In this document: positions 1 to 6,302 of the stretch, piece after piece
Position numbering within the stretch: the stretch's first letter is position 1
Layout: each line of letters opens with the position of its first letter
From: Cyanobacteriota bacterium
GTDB taxonomy: Bacteria > Cyanobacteriota > Cyanobacteriia > Phormidesmidales > Phormidesmidaceae
Direction of reading: 5' to 3'
Assembly (NCBI GenBank): GCA_027619675.1
Contig: JAQCHG010000045.1
Coordinates: 1-8,355, forward strand
Length of the DNA stretch: 8,355 nt
Notes under the pieces: generated by a model
Databases searched by the model: none
What the model was told of the DNA's origin: nothing
What the model saw: only the letters and a program-made list of their open reading frames with translations
Position numbers and translations under genes: made by a program

Positions 1-856
1 TACGGGTCCGGTCACCCTCGCCACCTATCAAATCCTCACCTATCGGGCCAACCAGTCGGAGGACTTTTTACACCTAGGGCTGTTTGATCAACAGGCGTGG
101 GGGTTGATCATCTACGACGAGGTCCATCTACTGCCTGCCCCGGTGTTTCGCATCACGGCCCAACTGCAAGCCCGCCGCCGCCTGGGGCTGACCGCCACCC
201 TGATTCGAGAAGACGGACGGGAAGGGGACGTGTTTACCCTGATCGGACCCAAGCGCTATGACGTGCCCTGGCGGGAGTTGGAGGGCCAGGGCTTCATTGC
301 AGCGGCAGACTGCACCGAAATCCGCATTCCCCAAACGGAGGACCGCCAAATGGATTACGCTACGGCGGAACGACGCTATCAGTTTCGCATCGCTGCCGAG
401 AACCCCCGCAAGCTGGAGGTGGTGACGGCGTTGCTAGAGAAGGAGGCGGGTCACCGGATTTTGATCATTGGGGAATATCTGGACCAGTTGAAGGCGATCG
501 CCGAGCGGGTCAAGTTTCCCCTGATTACGGGCAAAACCCCCCAGGCGGAGCGCGATCGCTGCTACGCCGCCTTTCGCCAAGGGGAGATCGCGGGGCTAAT
601 CCTGTCACGGGTGGGCAATTTTGCCCTGGATCTGCCGGATGCGGATGTGCTGATTCAGGTGTCGGGCAAGTATGGCTCCCGCCAGGAGGAAGCCCAGCGT
701 TTGGGCCGCATCCTCCGCCCCAAACGCGATGGTCGCAGTGCCCAGTTTTATACCCTGGTGTCCCTGCGCACCTGCGAGGAGGAGTTTGCCCAGCATCGTC
801 AACTGTTTTTGACGGAGCAGGGCTACCGCTACCACATCGACATCCACCAGCCTTGA
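1..856 (+). CDS. XPB-family superfamily 2 DNA helicase, C-terminal part (5' end outside window)
   Basis: ATP-dependent DNA translocase/helicase of the XPB (Rad25/ERCC3) group. In eukaryotes XPB acts in TFIIH; the bacterial homologues are presumed to act in DNA repair, a role inferred here and not shown. The frame is open from base 2 (first codon ACG) to the TGA at 854-856, giving 284 visible residues. Counted from that first codon, the fragment shows a GPVTLATYQILT segment at the start, a Walker B box DEVH at about 39-42, motif III LTATLIRED at about 63-71 (it includes the RED triplet typical of XPB) and motif VI QRLGRILRPK at about 232-241. The preceding DLPDADVLIQVS and YGSRQEEA segments are also XPB-like. 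Walker A and the N-terminal damage-recognition region must lie to the left. An internal TTG at 104 would cut off helicase motifs and is not the start. The gene converges on the Uma2 remnant 38 bp downstream, and I see no obvious terminator between them. Family assignment is firm. Confidence 0.93.
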   Translation, partial: TGPVTLATYQILTYRANQSEDFLHLGLFDQQAWGLIIYDEVHLLPAPVFRITAQLQARRRLGLTATLIREDGREGDVFTLIGPKRYDVPWRELEGQGFIAAADCTEIRIPQTEDRQMDYATAERRYQFRIAAENPRKLEVVTALLEKEAGHRILIIGEYLDQLKAIAERVKFPLITGKTPQAERDRCYAAFRQGEIAGLILSRVGNFALDLPDADVLIQVSGKYGSRQEEAQRLGRILRPKRDGRSAQFYTLVSLRTCEEEFAQHRQLFLTEQGYRYHIDIHQP

Positions 857-894
857 GGACTGGCGGTTACAGAATCAAAAAGCGGGCGATCGCG

Positions 895-1191
895 TCAGGA
901 GGGTTGACTTACCTGTAACACCTGTGCTGCTGTGAGCATCCCTGAATCCAGCAACTCCTCCAGCAGCGGTGAGTCGATGGCGATATCGCCCTCAAAGACA
1001 GCTTCCTCATAGAGTCCTTCCACCAGGGGCAGCACCGCCACTCGTTGAGTGATGGGATCAACAATCCAATATTCGGCAATGCCTCTCGCCTGGTACTGCG
1101 ATCGCTTGTAGCGATAATCGCGATCGCCGCCACAATTTGAATCAAGATTTGTATCGGGTACAGTGATTATTCTCTCTGCACCCTCTCTTGA
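895..1191 (-). pseudogene. Uma2-family (DUF820) endonuclease remnant, 5' truncated
   Basis: Read on the minus strand from 1191 to the TGA at 897-895, this frame gives 98 residues. They match the C-terminal half of the Uma2/DUF820 restriction-endonuclease-like family, which is greatly expanded in cyanobacteria. Diagnostic stretches are DRDYRYKRSQYQARG at about 23-37 and IAEYWIVDP at about 38-46. A typical family tail follows: VLPLVEGLYEE, then DSPLLEELLDSG and LTAAQVL. A complete member is roughly 185-200 residues. Here the frame is closed by TAG at 1194-1192, and the upstream half carrying the PD...E catalytic acids is absent. There is no ATG or GTG in a sensible position, only an internal ATG near the end. 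The 17 codons before the recognisable part (about 1191-1141) are of doubtful homology. I infer a decayed, inactive gene. The family match is from memory of its motifs. Confidence 0.82.
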
Positions 1192-1305
1192 CTACTCCCC
1201 CAACCGCTACATGCGCCCGGTTTATGCTTTACAGATTGAGAAGCAGCCTGTTACTATTGAAGACTGTGTTTGTAGATCAGAGCTTAAAAGAGCAGTAGGC
1301 ATTGC

Positions 1306-1608
1306 ATGGCTAAGAAGAGCATGATTGCGCGGGAGCGCAAGCGGGAAAAACTGGTTGCCCAGTACGCTGAAAAACGGGCAACCCTGCTCGAAGAGTTTAA
1401 AAACGCGAGCAACCAGCAAGAGCGCCTCAATATTCACCGTCAGATCCAACAGTTGCCCCGCGCCAGCTCTCGCACTCGTTTGCGCAATCGCTGCTGGAAA
1501 ACCGGGCGGCCTCGGGGTTATTACCGCGATTTTGGTCTGTGCCGTAACCAGCTACGGGAAATGGCCCACCAAGGCTTGCTGCCAGGTGTGGTTAAGTCCA
1601 GTTGGTAA
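1306..1608 (+). CDS. rpsN: 30S ribosomal protein S14 (zinc-free, 100-residue type)
   Basis: A small-subunit ribosomal protein that binds 16S rRNA in the head of the 30S subunit. The product is exactly 100 residues and begins [10 protein letters not shown]. It carries the S14 signature region with [16 protein letters not shown] and [14 protein letters not shown], and ends [10 protein letters not shown]. These are the hallmarks of the long form used by cyanobacteria and plastids, which lacks the CxxC...CxxC zinc ribbon of the short form. The ATG at 1306 is fixed by the conserved MAKKSM start. Upstream there is no strong Shine-Dalgarno, only purine-rich AAAAGAG at 1286-1292 and GTAGG at 1295-1299. 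The gene stands alone rather than in a large ribosomal operon, as is usual in cyanobacteria, and a strong hairpin terminator follows 48 bp after the stop. Confidence 0.97.
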   Translation: MAKKSMIARERKREKLVAQYAEKRATLLEEFKNASNQQERLNIHRQIQQLPRASSRTRLRNRCWKTGRPRGYYRDFGLCRNQLREMAHQGLLPGVVKSSW

Positions 1609-1656
1609 GCGATTGGCCATCGCCACCATCGCCATCCCCGCTTATTCAGGGTTTCT

Positions 1657-1709
1657 AAAACCAACCAACTCCCCAACTGGTCAAGCCACTTGGGGAGTTG
1701 GTTGGTTTT
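1657..1709. terminator. Bidirectional intrinsic terminator between rpsN and the DUF1825 gene
   Basis: A perfect 20-bp inverted repeat: the left arm is 1657-1676 (starting AAAACCAACC) and the right arm is 1690-1709 (ending GGTTGGTTTT), with a 13-nt spacer. Inside the spacer TGG and CCA can add three more pairs. On the plus strand the stem runs into TTTTT at 1706-1710; on the minus strand the A-rich left arm supplies a short U run. It sits between convergent genes (rpsN stop at 1608, DUF1825 stop at 1739), so it can serve both. Confidence 0.9.
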
Positions 1710-1738
1710 TAGCCGTTTTAGAACGATATCTCAGGGCG

Positions 1739-2062
1739 TCATGAGGTGCTGTCTACTTCCGCCTTCATGCGCTCTAGGGTTTTGTGCATTTGGTCAAACA
1801 TTTGTTGTGGGGTAATTCCAAACTGATTTAACTGGGTTTTGAGTTGTTCAACGGTCATCTTTGCGGTGAAATCTTCGGAAAGTTCAAAGCGCTTCATAAA
1901 AATGCGATAGCGCTCCATCATCTCTTCCATTCTTTCGATGTAGAGAATTTTGCCTTCGCGATCGAACTTACCGTAACTACTGCCTAACTGCATCAGACTT
2001 TGATAGTCCTGGAACAGTTGCATCGCTTCCTGTTGAACAATCTCAGAATCAAAAAAGCCCAT
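1739..2062 (-). CDS. DUF1825 family protein, cyanobacterial
   Basis: A 107-residue protein with no characterised activity that I know of. It starts MGFFDSEIVQQEA and contains LFQDYQSLMQLGSSYGKFD, IERMEEMMERYRIFMKRFEL and TPQQMFDQMHKTLERMK, the conserved blocks of DUF1825, a family I know only from cyanobacteria. The composition is highly charged and methionine-rich, predicts almost all helix, and has no signal peptide or membrane segment, so it is likely a soluble cytoplasmic protein. The ATG at 2062-2060 is supported by the conserved N-terminus and by a strong Shine-Dalgarno: the minus strand reads AGGGAGGAA at 2081-2073, ten bases upstream. It appears to be monocistronic, with 235 bp to the J-domain gene behind it and a shared terminator in front. 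Confidence 0.93.
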   Translation of the reverse strand: MGFFDSEIVQQEAMQLFQDYQSLMQLGSSYGKFDREGKILYIERMEEMMERYRIFMKRFELSEDFTAKMTVEQLKTQLNQFGITPQQMFDQMHKTLERMKAEVDSTS

Positions 2063-2296
2063 GGATATTCGCTTCCTCCCTGTCTTTATGGCGAGTCATC
2101 TGTGGAGGTGGGGGCTGCCCGTGCCCAATCGCCAGCAGGACTCTGGATGCTAATACTGTTAGCCTACGGAGCAGACCGTAGTCTAGCCAAGGTGAAATAA
2201 CCCTACTCTTTCGTGAACTTCATCGCCCTGCTGCTCCTTTGCCCCGCTGCTCCTGCGCTCTAAACAGTTCGCGAATTATCGAATGCTGACCAACCA
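2063..2296. other. Intergenic gap between J-domain gene and DUF1825 gene; small hairpin only
   Basis: No coding frame with a recognisable product. The one clear structure is a 6-bp perfect hairpin, CTACGG at 2164-2169 and CCGTAG at 2176-2181, with a 6-nt loop and no T run. A C/T-rich stretch at about 2228-2262 repeats GCTGCTCCT, the kind of low-complexity spacer common in cyanobacterial genomes. The promoter of the DUF1825 gene should lie here, but no convincing -35/-10 pair stands out. Confidence 0.5.
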
Positions 2297-3217
2297 CTAA
2301 CGTTTTTTGGCAAACATCCCAAATAGTCCGCCGCCGTTTTTCTTGGGAGCTTTGTTGCTGCTGGTGAACTCTTCGGTGTCAATGTTGAGCTTATGGGCGT
2401 ATTTGAGGGCCACGGCACTGCGGGGGTTGAGCTTCAGAGCTTGCCGGATATGCACCTTGGCCATGCCTTCCATTTTGTTGAGCAGGTAGGCTTGCCCCAG
2501 CATGGTGTGGTAGTCGGGATTACTGGCTTCGATGCGAACCGCATCCCGCAGTTCTTGGATGGCTTGAGGGTATTTCTTGTTGGCGATGTAGGTTCTGGCC
2601 CGGTCGATATGCTTCTGCGCATAGTTGACTGGGGCGGGTTCGGGGGGAGTGGTTTCGTCGGCTGTAACGGTGACGGAGGCTTGCACGGTGGCGCTAGCCA
2701 CAAGGCCAGAGCGTTTTTCCCGAATTACGGGATCGCCCATTTTTCGCCGTAGGTAAACCAGGTTCAGTTCGGCGATCGCTTGGGTTTGTTGGGCAAAGCG
2801 ATCGGTGGACTCGTACTGGTTCTCCGCTAAATCGGAAAGGACCTGCTCATAAAAGACATCGACTTCGGGCTCGGGCACCGCCATCAGTTTCTGAGCCATG
2901 GCTTGGCGGGGCTGGAGCTTATCTTCGCGGCTAAGGCGACGCACTTTGAAGCGGAGGGTCGCCAAGGTTTCTAAGCGGCCCTTGTCTTGTTTAATCCGCT
3001 GGTAGGCGGGGTTGACCAACCGGGTCAAGACTTGAGAGGTAAAGGTCCGAGTGGCCTCATCTTTTTGGGCCTGCACATCGGGATGGAGTTGTTTCGCAAT
3101 ATGTCGATAGCGCTTGAGCACACGGCGATCGTCGGCGGTTACCGCCAGGCCCAACACAGCGTAGGGATCCCCAGCGAATCGCTTAATCCAATCGGGTGAG
3201 AGATCGACATTTGACAT
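2297..3217 (-). CDS. J-domain (DnaJ-like) protein with TPR repeats
   Basis: A probable co-chaperone that would stimulate a DnaK/Hsp70 ATPase and hold partners through its TPR region. Starting from ATG at 3217-3215 the product is 306 residues. An N-terminal J domain (about 17-80) has DPYAVLGL, helix II RYRHIAKQLHPD with the essential HPD triplet at 45-47, and helix III-like NPAYQRIK. A charged helical middle (about 80-165) and a Pro/Thr-rich linker (about 180-200) follow. Two TPR units then occupy about 200-275, with AQKHIDRARTYIANKKYPQA and the second-unit segments MLGQAYLLNKMEGMA and IRQALKLNP. The tail is Lys/Gly-rich and ends FGMFAKKR. The frame can be extended to a TTG at 3247, but the extra ten residues look unlike the family and ATG is preferred. 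No zinc-finger or client-binding domains of classical DnaJ are present, so this is a type III J protein. Its substrate is unknown. Confidence 0.9.
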   Translation of the reverse strand: MSNVDLSPDWIKRFAGDPYAVLGLAVTADDRRVLKRYRHIAKQLHPDVQAQKDEATRTFTSQVLTRLVNPAYQRIKQDKGRLETLATLRFKVRRLSREDKLQPRQAMAQKLMAVPEPEVDVFYEQVLSDLAENQYESTDRFAQQTQAIAELNLVYLRRKMGDPVIREKRSGLVASATVQASVTVTADETTPPEPAPVNYAQKHIDRARTYIANKKYPQAIQELRDAVRIEASNPDYHTMLGQAYLLNKMEGMAKVHIRQALKLNPRSAVALKYAHKLNIDTEEFTSSNKAPKKNGGGLFGMFAKKR

Positions 3218-3288
3218 GCAAAACGGCCTGCGGAATCGGACAAACAACGAATGAACGGCTGGGCAGACACTGATGGTTCTGTCAGTAG

Positions 3289-3308
3289 CCTAGCGTTTAT
3301 GGGCTAGG
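3289..3308. repeat. Short palindrome, first of a cluster
   Basis: CCTAGC at 3289-3294 pairs with GCTAGG at 3303-3308 across an 8-nt loop. A further 5-bp inverted repeat, ACTGA at 3269-3273 and TCAGT at 3282-3286, lies just before it. Both sit upstream of the J-domain gene in the divergent gap. There is no T run, so these are not terminators. Function unknown. Confidence 0.5.
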
Positions 3309-3320
3309 AGGTGACATACA

Positions 3321-3383
3321 ACCCTACCGGGGTGGTTTCCACAAAGCCTAGGGCCGTGGATGAGCCCTAGGCTTGTCTAGGGT
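3321..3383. other. Candidate structured element (three-way-junction fold) in divergent intergenic region
   Basis: Nested inverted repeats can be drawn as a three-stem junction. A closing stem is ACCCTA at 3321-3326 with TAGGGT at 3378-3383. A small hairpin is GTGG at 3332-3335 with CCAC at 3339-3342. The dominant hairpin is an 11-bp perfect stem, 3344-3354 (AAGCCTAGGGC) with 3364-3374, around a 9-nt loop. There is no T tract in either direction. It lies 142 bp upstream of the TM2 gene on the plus strand and about 100 bp upstream of the J-domain gene on the minus strand. It could be a leader or small-RNA fold, a protein-binding palindrome, or a decayed repeat. The pairing is seen directly; any function is conjecture. 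Confidence 0.4.
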
Positions 3384-3461
3384 AGCGACGATCGCAGACC
3401 TTTAGGGTCAGGGTAAATAGATGGGGGTACGAGGGCAGCGTAGCGCCATGGACGGCACGGG

Positions 3462-3490
3462 TTCAAGGGCACATCATTATTGACTATTAT
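3462..3490 (+). promoter_or_regulatory. Candidate promoter for the TM2-SHOCT gene
   Basis: A good -10-like TATTAT at 3485-3490 lies 17 bp after a weak -35-like TTCAAG at 3462-3467. Transcription would begin near 3497, leaving a leader of about 30 nt before the ATG at 3526. Only three of six -35 positions fit the consensus, so this is tentative. Confidence 0.25.
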
Positions 3491-3525
3491 CTACACGACT
3501 TCAGCTTTGAGGGTAATCTGTCAGG

Positions 3526-3993
3526 ATGTCTCCTTCAGAAGCGGTAACGCCATCTTCCCCGGAAGTCGATGCTCCGCCCCTGTCGGGCCGCTGGCTACGG
3601 TTTTGGCAGCCCCAGCACCAGCCCGCTCCGGGGTGGGTCGCGGCGCTGGCGCTGCTGGGGGCCTTTAACCCGGCTCCCATTGCCTTGGCGGGTATTCACC
3701 ACTTTTATTTGGGGCGTCCCCGCTGGGGGGTGCTGTATTTACTGCTGGGATGGACGCCCATTCCCCGCGTGGCCTGTGCGCTGGAGGGGGTGGGGTATTT
3801 AGTGCTGGCGTTACACCAGGGGATGCCGGGGGCTTGGCCTTGGCCCAGACGGATGCCGCAAACCGAGATCGCCGCACAAGCCCAGGCGATCGCCACGGCG
3901 ATTCGGGAGCTAGACCGCCTCCGACAGGAGGGCTTGATCACCGAACGGGAGTTTGAGCAGCAGCGGCGACAACTGCTGGGGGAAGACGGCTAA
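3526..3993 (+). CDS. TM2 domain membrane protein with C-terminal SHOCT-like helix
   Basis: A 155-residue inner-membrane protein of unknown role. After a Pro-rich cytoplasmic start (about 1-35) comes a first hydrophobic segment (about 37-58). It runs into the TM2 signature GIHHFYLGRPRWGVLYLLLG (56-75), a Gly-rich turn with a conserved FYLG. A second membrane segment continues to about residue 95. The C-terminus (about 123-152) reads IRELDRLRQEGLITEREFEQ and then QRRQLLG, matching the SHOCT short helical module that often ends membrane proteins and is thought to mediate oligomerisation. The start at 3526 has a weak GAGGG at 3509-3513; the TCAGG at 3521-3525 is too close to act as a ribosome site. 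The gene is convergent with leuC and is probably transcribed alone. The domain calls are good; no function can be assigned. Confidence 0.85.
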   Translation: MSPSEAVTPSSPEVDAPPLSGRWLRFWQPQHQPAPGWVAALALLGAFNPAPIALAGIHHFYLGRPRWGVLYLLLGWTPIPRVACALEGVGYLVLALHQGMPGAWPWPRRMPQTEIAAQAQAIATAIRELDRLRQEGLITEREFEQQRRQLLGEDG

Positions 3994-4000
3994 TCAATTA

Positions 4001-4050
4001 TTTGTCGGCAATTTGTCGGCTGGGTTTCGCTAACGCTCGACCCAGCCGAC
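4001..4050. repeat. Cyanobacterial intergenic palindromic repeat with 11-bp direct repeat
   Basis: GTCGGCTGGGT at 4015-4025 is perfectly complementary to ACCCAGCCGAC at 4040-4050 across a 14-nt loop reading TTCGCTAACGCTCG. The stem-plus-loop pattern (GGGTTTCGCTAACGCTCGAC and its complement) resembles the TTTCGCT...CGCTC(A/G)ACCCA palindromes scattered between genes in many cyanobacteria. Immediately before it, TTTGTCGGC occurs twice in tandem (4001-4009 and 4012-4020). It lies between the convergent stops of the TM2 gene (3993) and leuC (4130). It could help end transcription, but there is no T run. Membership in the family is from memory. Confidence 0.65.
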
Positions 4051-4129
4051 CCAGACGCATTAAGTGAATCCCTTGAACGCTGACGGACCACTCGCCAGGG
4101 GGGTGGCGGTGATGGGACAGTTCCAACCC

Positions 4130-5554
4130 CTAGGCAACGGGGACAGGGCTGCCCAACAGCGATCGCACATCTCCCACCTTGCCTTCGATGGCGGCGGTGG
4201 CCACCATGGCCGGACTCATCAGCAGGGTGCGCCCGGAGGAGGAGCCCTGCCGACCCTTGAAGTTGCGGTTAGAGGAGGAAGCGCTCACCTGGCGACCCTG
4301 GAGCTTATCGGGGTTCATGGCTAGGCACATGGAGCAGCCGGCTTCCCGCCATTCAAACCCTGCGGCTTCAAAGATCTTGTCCAGCCCTTCCGCCTCCGCC
4401 TGCTGCTTCACCCGTTCTGAACCGGGGACCACAAAGGCTTTGATGCCGGGGGCGACGGAGCGGCCCTCGGCCACCTTGGCGGCTTCCCGCAGGTCGCTGA
4501 TACGGCCATTGGTGCAACTGCCGATGAAGCACACATCCACGGGGGTACCGAGGAGGGGGGTGCCCGGTTGTAGGTCCATGTAGGCGTAGGCTTCTTCAGC
4601 AATGGCGCGATCGCCCTCCGGTAGGCTATCCAGGGCTGGGATCACCTCATCCACCCCAATACCCTGGCCGGGGGTGATGCCCCAGGTCACCGTGGGGGGA
4701 ATGTCGGCGGCATTGAGCACCACCACATCGTCATAGACGGCGTCGGCATCGCTGCGGAGGCTGTCCCACCAGGCCACGGCCTGTTCCCAAGCGGTGCCCT
4801 TGGGGACAAAGTCCCGGCCCCGCAGGTAGTCGTAGGTGATGGCGTCGGGGTTGACGTAGCCGCAGCGGGCGCCGCCTTCGATGGCCATGTTGCAGACGGT
4901 CATGCGCTCTTCCATGGACATGGCGTCAATAGTGCTGCCCGCAAATTCGTAGGCGTAACCGACGCCCCCCTTTACCCCCAGGGTGCGGATGATGTGCAGC
5001 ACCACGTCCTTGGCATAGACGCCGGGGTGCAGATCGCCATTCACCTCAATGCGGCGCACCTTGAGTTTGCCGAGGGCCAAGGTTTGGGAGGCCAGCACGT
5101 CCCGCACTTGGCTGGTGCCAATGCCAAAGGCGATCGCCCCAAAGGCCCCATGGGTAGAGGTGTGGCTATCGCCGCAGGCAATGGTCATGCCCGGTTGGGT
5201 CAACCCCTGTTCTGGCGCGATCACGTGGACGATGCCTTGATTGCCCGACCCGATATTGTGGAGGGTAATGCCGTTTTCTTTGCAGTTCTGCTCTAGGGCC
5301 TGCATCATCTCTTCCGCCAGGGTGTCGAGGAAGGGACGGGCCTGATTTTCCGTAGGGACGATGTGATCCACCGTGGCCACGGTGCGCTGGGGAAACATCA
5401 CCTTGAGCCCCCGTTCCCGCAGCATGGCAAAGGCTTGGGGGCTGGTAACCTCATGGATGAGGTGTAGCCCAATGAAGAGTTGGGTTTGCCCGGAGGGCAA
5501 GGTACCAACGGTATGTAAATCCCAAACCTTATCGAAGAGGGTGCCTTGGCTCAT
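4130..5554 (-). CDS. leuC: 3-isopropylmalate dehydratase large subunit
   Basis: Isomerises 2-isopropylmalate to 3-isopropylmalate, the second step of leucine biosynthesis. It acts as a cytoplasmic LeuCD heterodimer with a [4Fe-4S] cluster. The product is 474 residues, normal for bacterial LeuC of the aconitase superfamily. The three cluster cysteines are present: C347 in [10 protein letters not shown], and C407 and C410 in AGCSMC. Other family landmarks are ATVDHIVPT (about 60-68), [16 protein letters not shown] (124-139, with the active-site His/Ser region) and the substrate-binding [12 protein letters not shown] (426-437). The start [11 protein letters not shown] is conserved, and AGGTG at 5563-5559 can serve as ribosome site. 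No leuD lies downstream: the convergent TM2 gene is there instead, so the small subunit must be encoded elsewhere. The gene is transcribed away from the Vat-like gene. Confidence 0.97.
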   Translation of the reverse strand: MSQGTLFDKVWDLHTVGTLPSGQTQLFIGLHLIHEVTSPQAFAMLRERGLKVMFPQRTVATVDHIVPTENQARPFLDTLAEEMMQALEQNCKENGITLHNIGSGNQGIVHVIAPEQGLTQPGMTIACGDSHTSTHGAFGAIAFGIGTSQVRDVLASQTLALGKLKVRRIEVNGDLHPGVYAKDVVLHIIRTLGVKGGVGYAYEFAGSTIDAMSMEERMTVCNMAIEGGARCGYVNPDAITYDYLRGRDFVPKGTAWEQAVAWWDSLRSDADAVYDDVVVLNAADIPPTVTWGITPGQGIGVDEVIPALDSLPEGDRAIAEEAYAYMDLQPGTPLLGTPVDVCFIGSCTNGRISDLREAAKVAEGRSVAPGIKAFVVPGSERVKQQAEAEGLDKIFEAAGFEWREAGCSMCLAMNPDKLQGRQVSASSSNRNFKGRQGSSSGRTLLMSPAMVATAAIEGKVGDVRSLLGSPVPVA

Positions 5555-5675
5555 GGCGCACCTGACGTATTGACGACTTGACTACAAAATTCGGATGCTG
5601 GCGGCAAGACCGCAGTAAACCATCGTAGCCCAAAAGCTGGGAACACCGATTTCCCTGAAACCAGAGGATTGCCCC
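5555..5675. promoter_or_regulatory. Divergent intergenic region of leuC and the Vat-like gene
   Basis: These 121 bp must carry both promoters if each gene has its own. TTGAC occurs at 5570-5574 and 5578-5582 on the plus strand, but no matching -10 lies at the proper distance. I see no NtcA-type GTA-N8-TAC box and no leader peptide rich in leucine codons. The plus-strand ribosome site AGAGGA at 5663-5668 is well placed for the ATG at 5676. Confidence 0.35.
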
Positions 5676-6302
5676 ATGTATGGACCTGACCCCACTGCCC
5701 GCCATCCCATGGCAGGGCAAACGCGGCTGGTGTATCTCAAAAACATCCTCACCAACCCCAACATTGTGGTGGGGGACTACACCTATTACGACGATTTTGA
5801 GAACCCTGAAAACTTCGAGCGCAATGTGCTCTACCACTTCGATTTCATCGGCGACAAGCTGATCATCGGCAAGTTTTGCGCCATTGCATCGGACGTGAAA
5901 TTCATCATGAATGGCGGCAACCACCGCACTGACTGGTTTACCAACTATCCCTTCCCCGTGTTTGGTCAGGGCTGGGAAGCTGCCATGCCGGAGACCTGGC
6001 CCCACAAAGGGGATACCGTCATCGGCCATGACGTGTGGCTGGGCTATGGGGCGACGGTGATGCCGGGGGTGCAGATTGGCGATGGGGCGATTGTAGCCAC
6101 CCAGGCGGTGGTGACGAAATCGGTGGCCCCCTACACAGTGGTCGGCGGCAATCCCGCTCGGGTGATTCGCGATCGCTTTGATGCGGAGACCATCGAAACC
6201 CTGCTCCAGATCCAGTGGTGGCATTGGGATATCACCAAAATCACCCGCAATCTCCAGGCAATTTGCGGCAACGATTTAGCGGCATTACGGGCAGCAGTGT
6301 AA
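5676..6302 (+). CDS. Vat/XAT-family O-acetyltransferase (left-handed beta-helix)
   Basis: A 208-residue acetyl-CoA-dependent acyltransferase close to the Vat streptogramin A acetyltransferases and CatB xenobiotic acetyltransferases. The resemblance to Vat runs along the whole length. It starts MYGPDP, continues with GDYTYYDD (33-40), VLYHFDFIGDKLIIGKFCAI (51-70) and MNGGNHRTD (78-86), where H83 corresponds to the catalytic histidine (His82 in VatD). Next come hexapeptide coils with IGHDVWLGYGATVMPGVQIG, DGAIVATQAVV and YTVVGGNPARVI, and then the C-terminal helical cap with WWHWDI. The start is supported by AGAGGA at 5663-5668, seven bases upstream. The usual length for the family is 205-220. 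The native substrate is unknown: related chromosomal enzymes in environmental bacteria may act on sugars or antibiotics, so resistance should not be assumed. The gene is divergent from leuC. Confidence 0.9.
   Translation: MYGPDPTARHPMAGQTRLVYLKNILTNPNIVVGDYTYYDDFENPENFERNVLYHFDFIGDKLIIGKFCAIASDVKFIMNGGNHRTDWFTNYPFPVFGQGWEAAMPETWPHKGDTVIGHDVWLGYGATVMPGVQIGDGAIVATQAVVTKSVAPYTVVGGNPARVIRDRFDAETIETLLQIQWWHWDITKITRNLQAICGNDLAALRAAV

Noticed and set aside
128..349. Open frame on the minus strand inside the helicase gene
   Set aside because: Antisense shadow of a gene with clear helicase motifs; no family resemblance.
909..1145. 78-codon minus-strand frame beginning MIQIVAAIAII
   Set aside because: It overlaps the Uma2 remnant in a different frame; the Uma2 frame carries recognisable family motifs and this one does not.
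1325..1744. 139-codon plus-strand frame overlapping rpsN
   Set aside because: It is rpsN in another frame and then runs through the terminator hairpin; rpsN is conserved end to end.
3218..3247. Upstream TTG start for the J-domain gene
   Set aside because: Adds ten residues unlike the family; the ATG at 3217 begins just before the conserved DPYAVLGL region.
5555..5675. Possible NtcA box or leucine-rich attenuator upstream of leuC
   Set aside because: No GTA-N8-TAC motif and no short leucine-rich leader frame were found.
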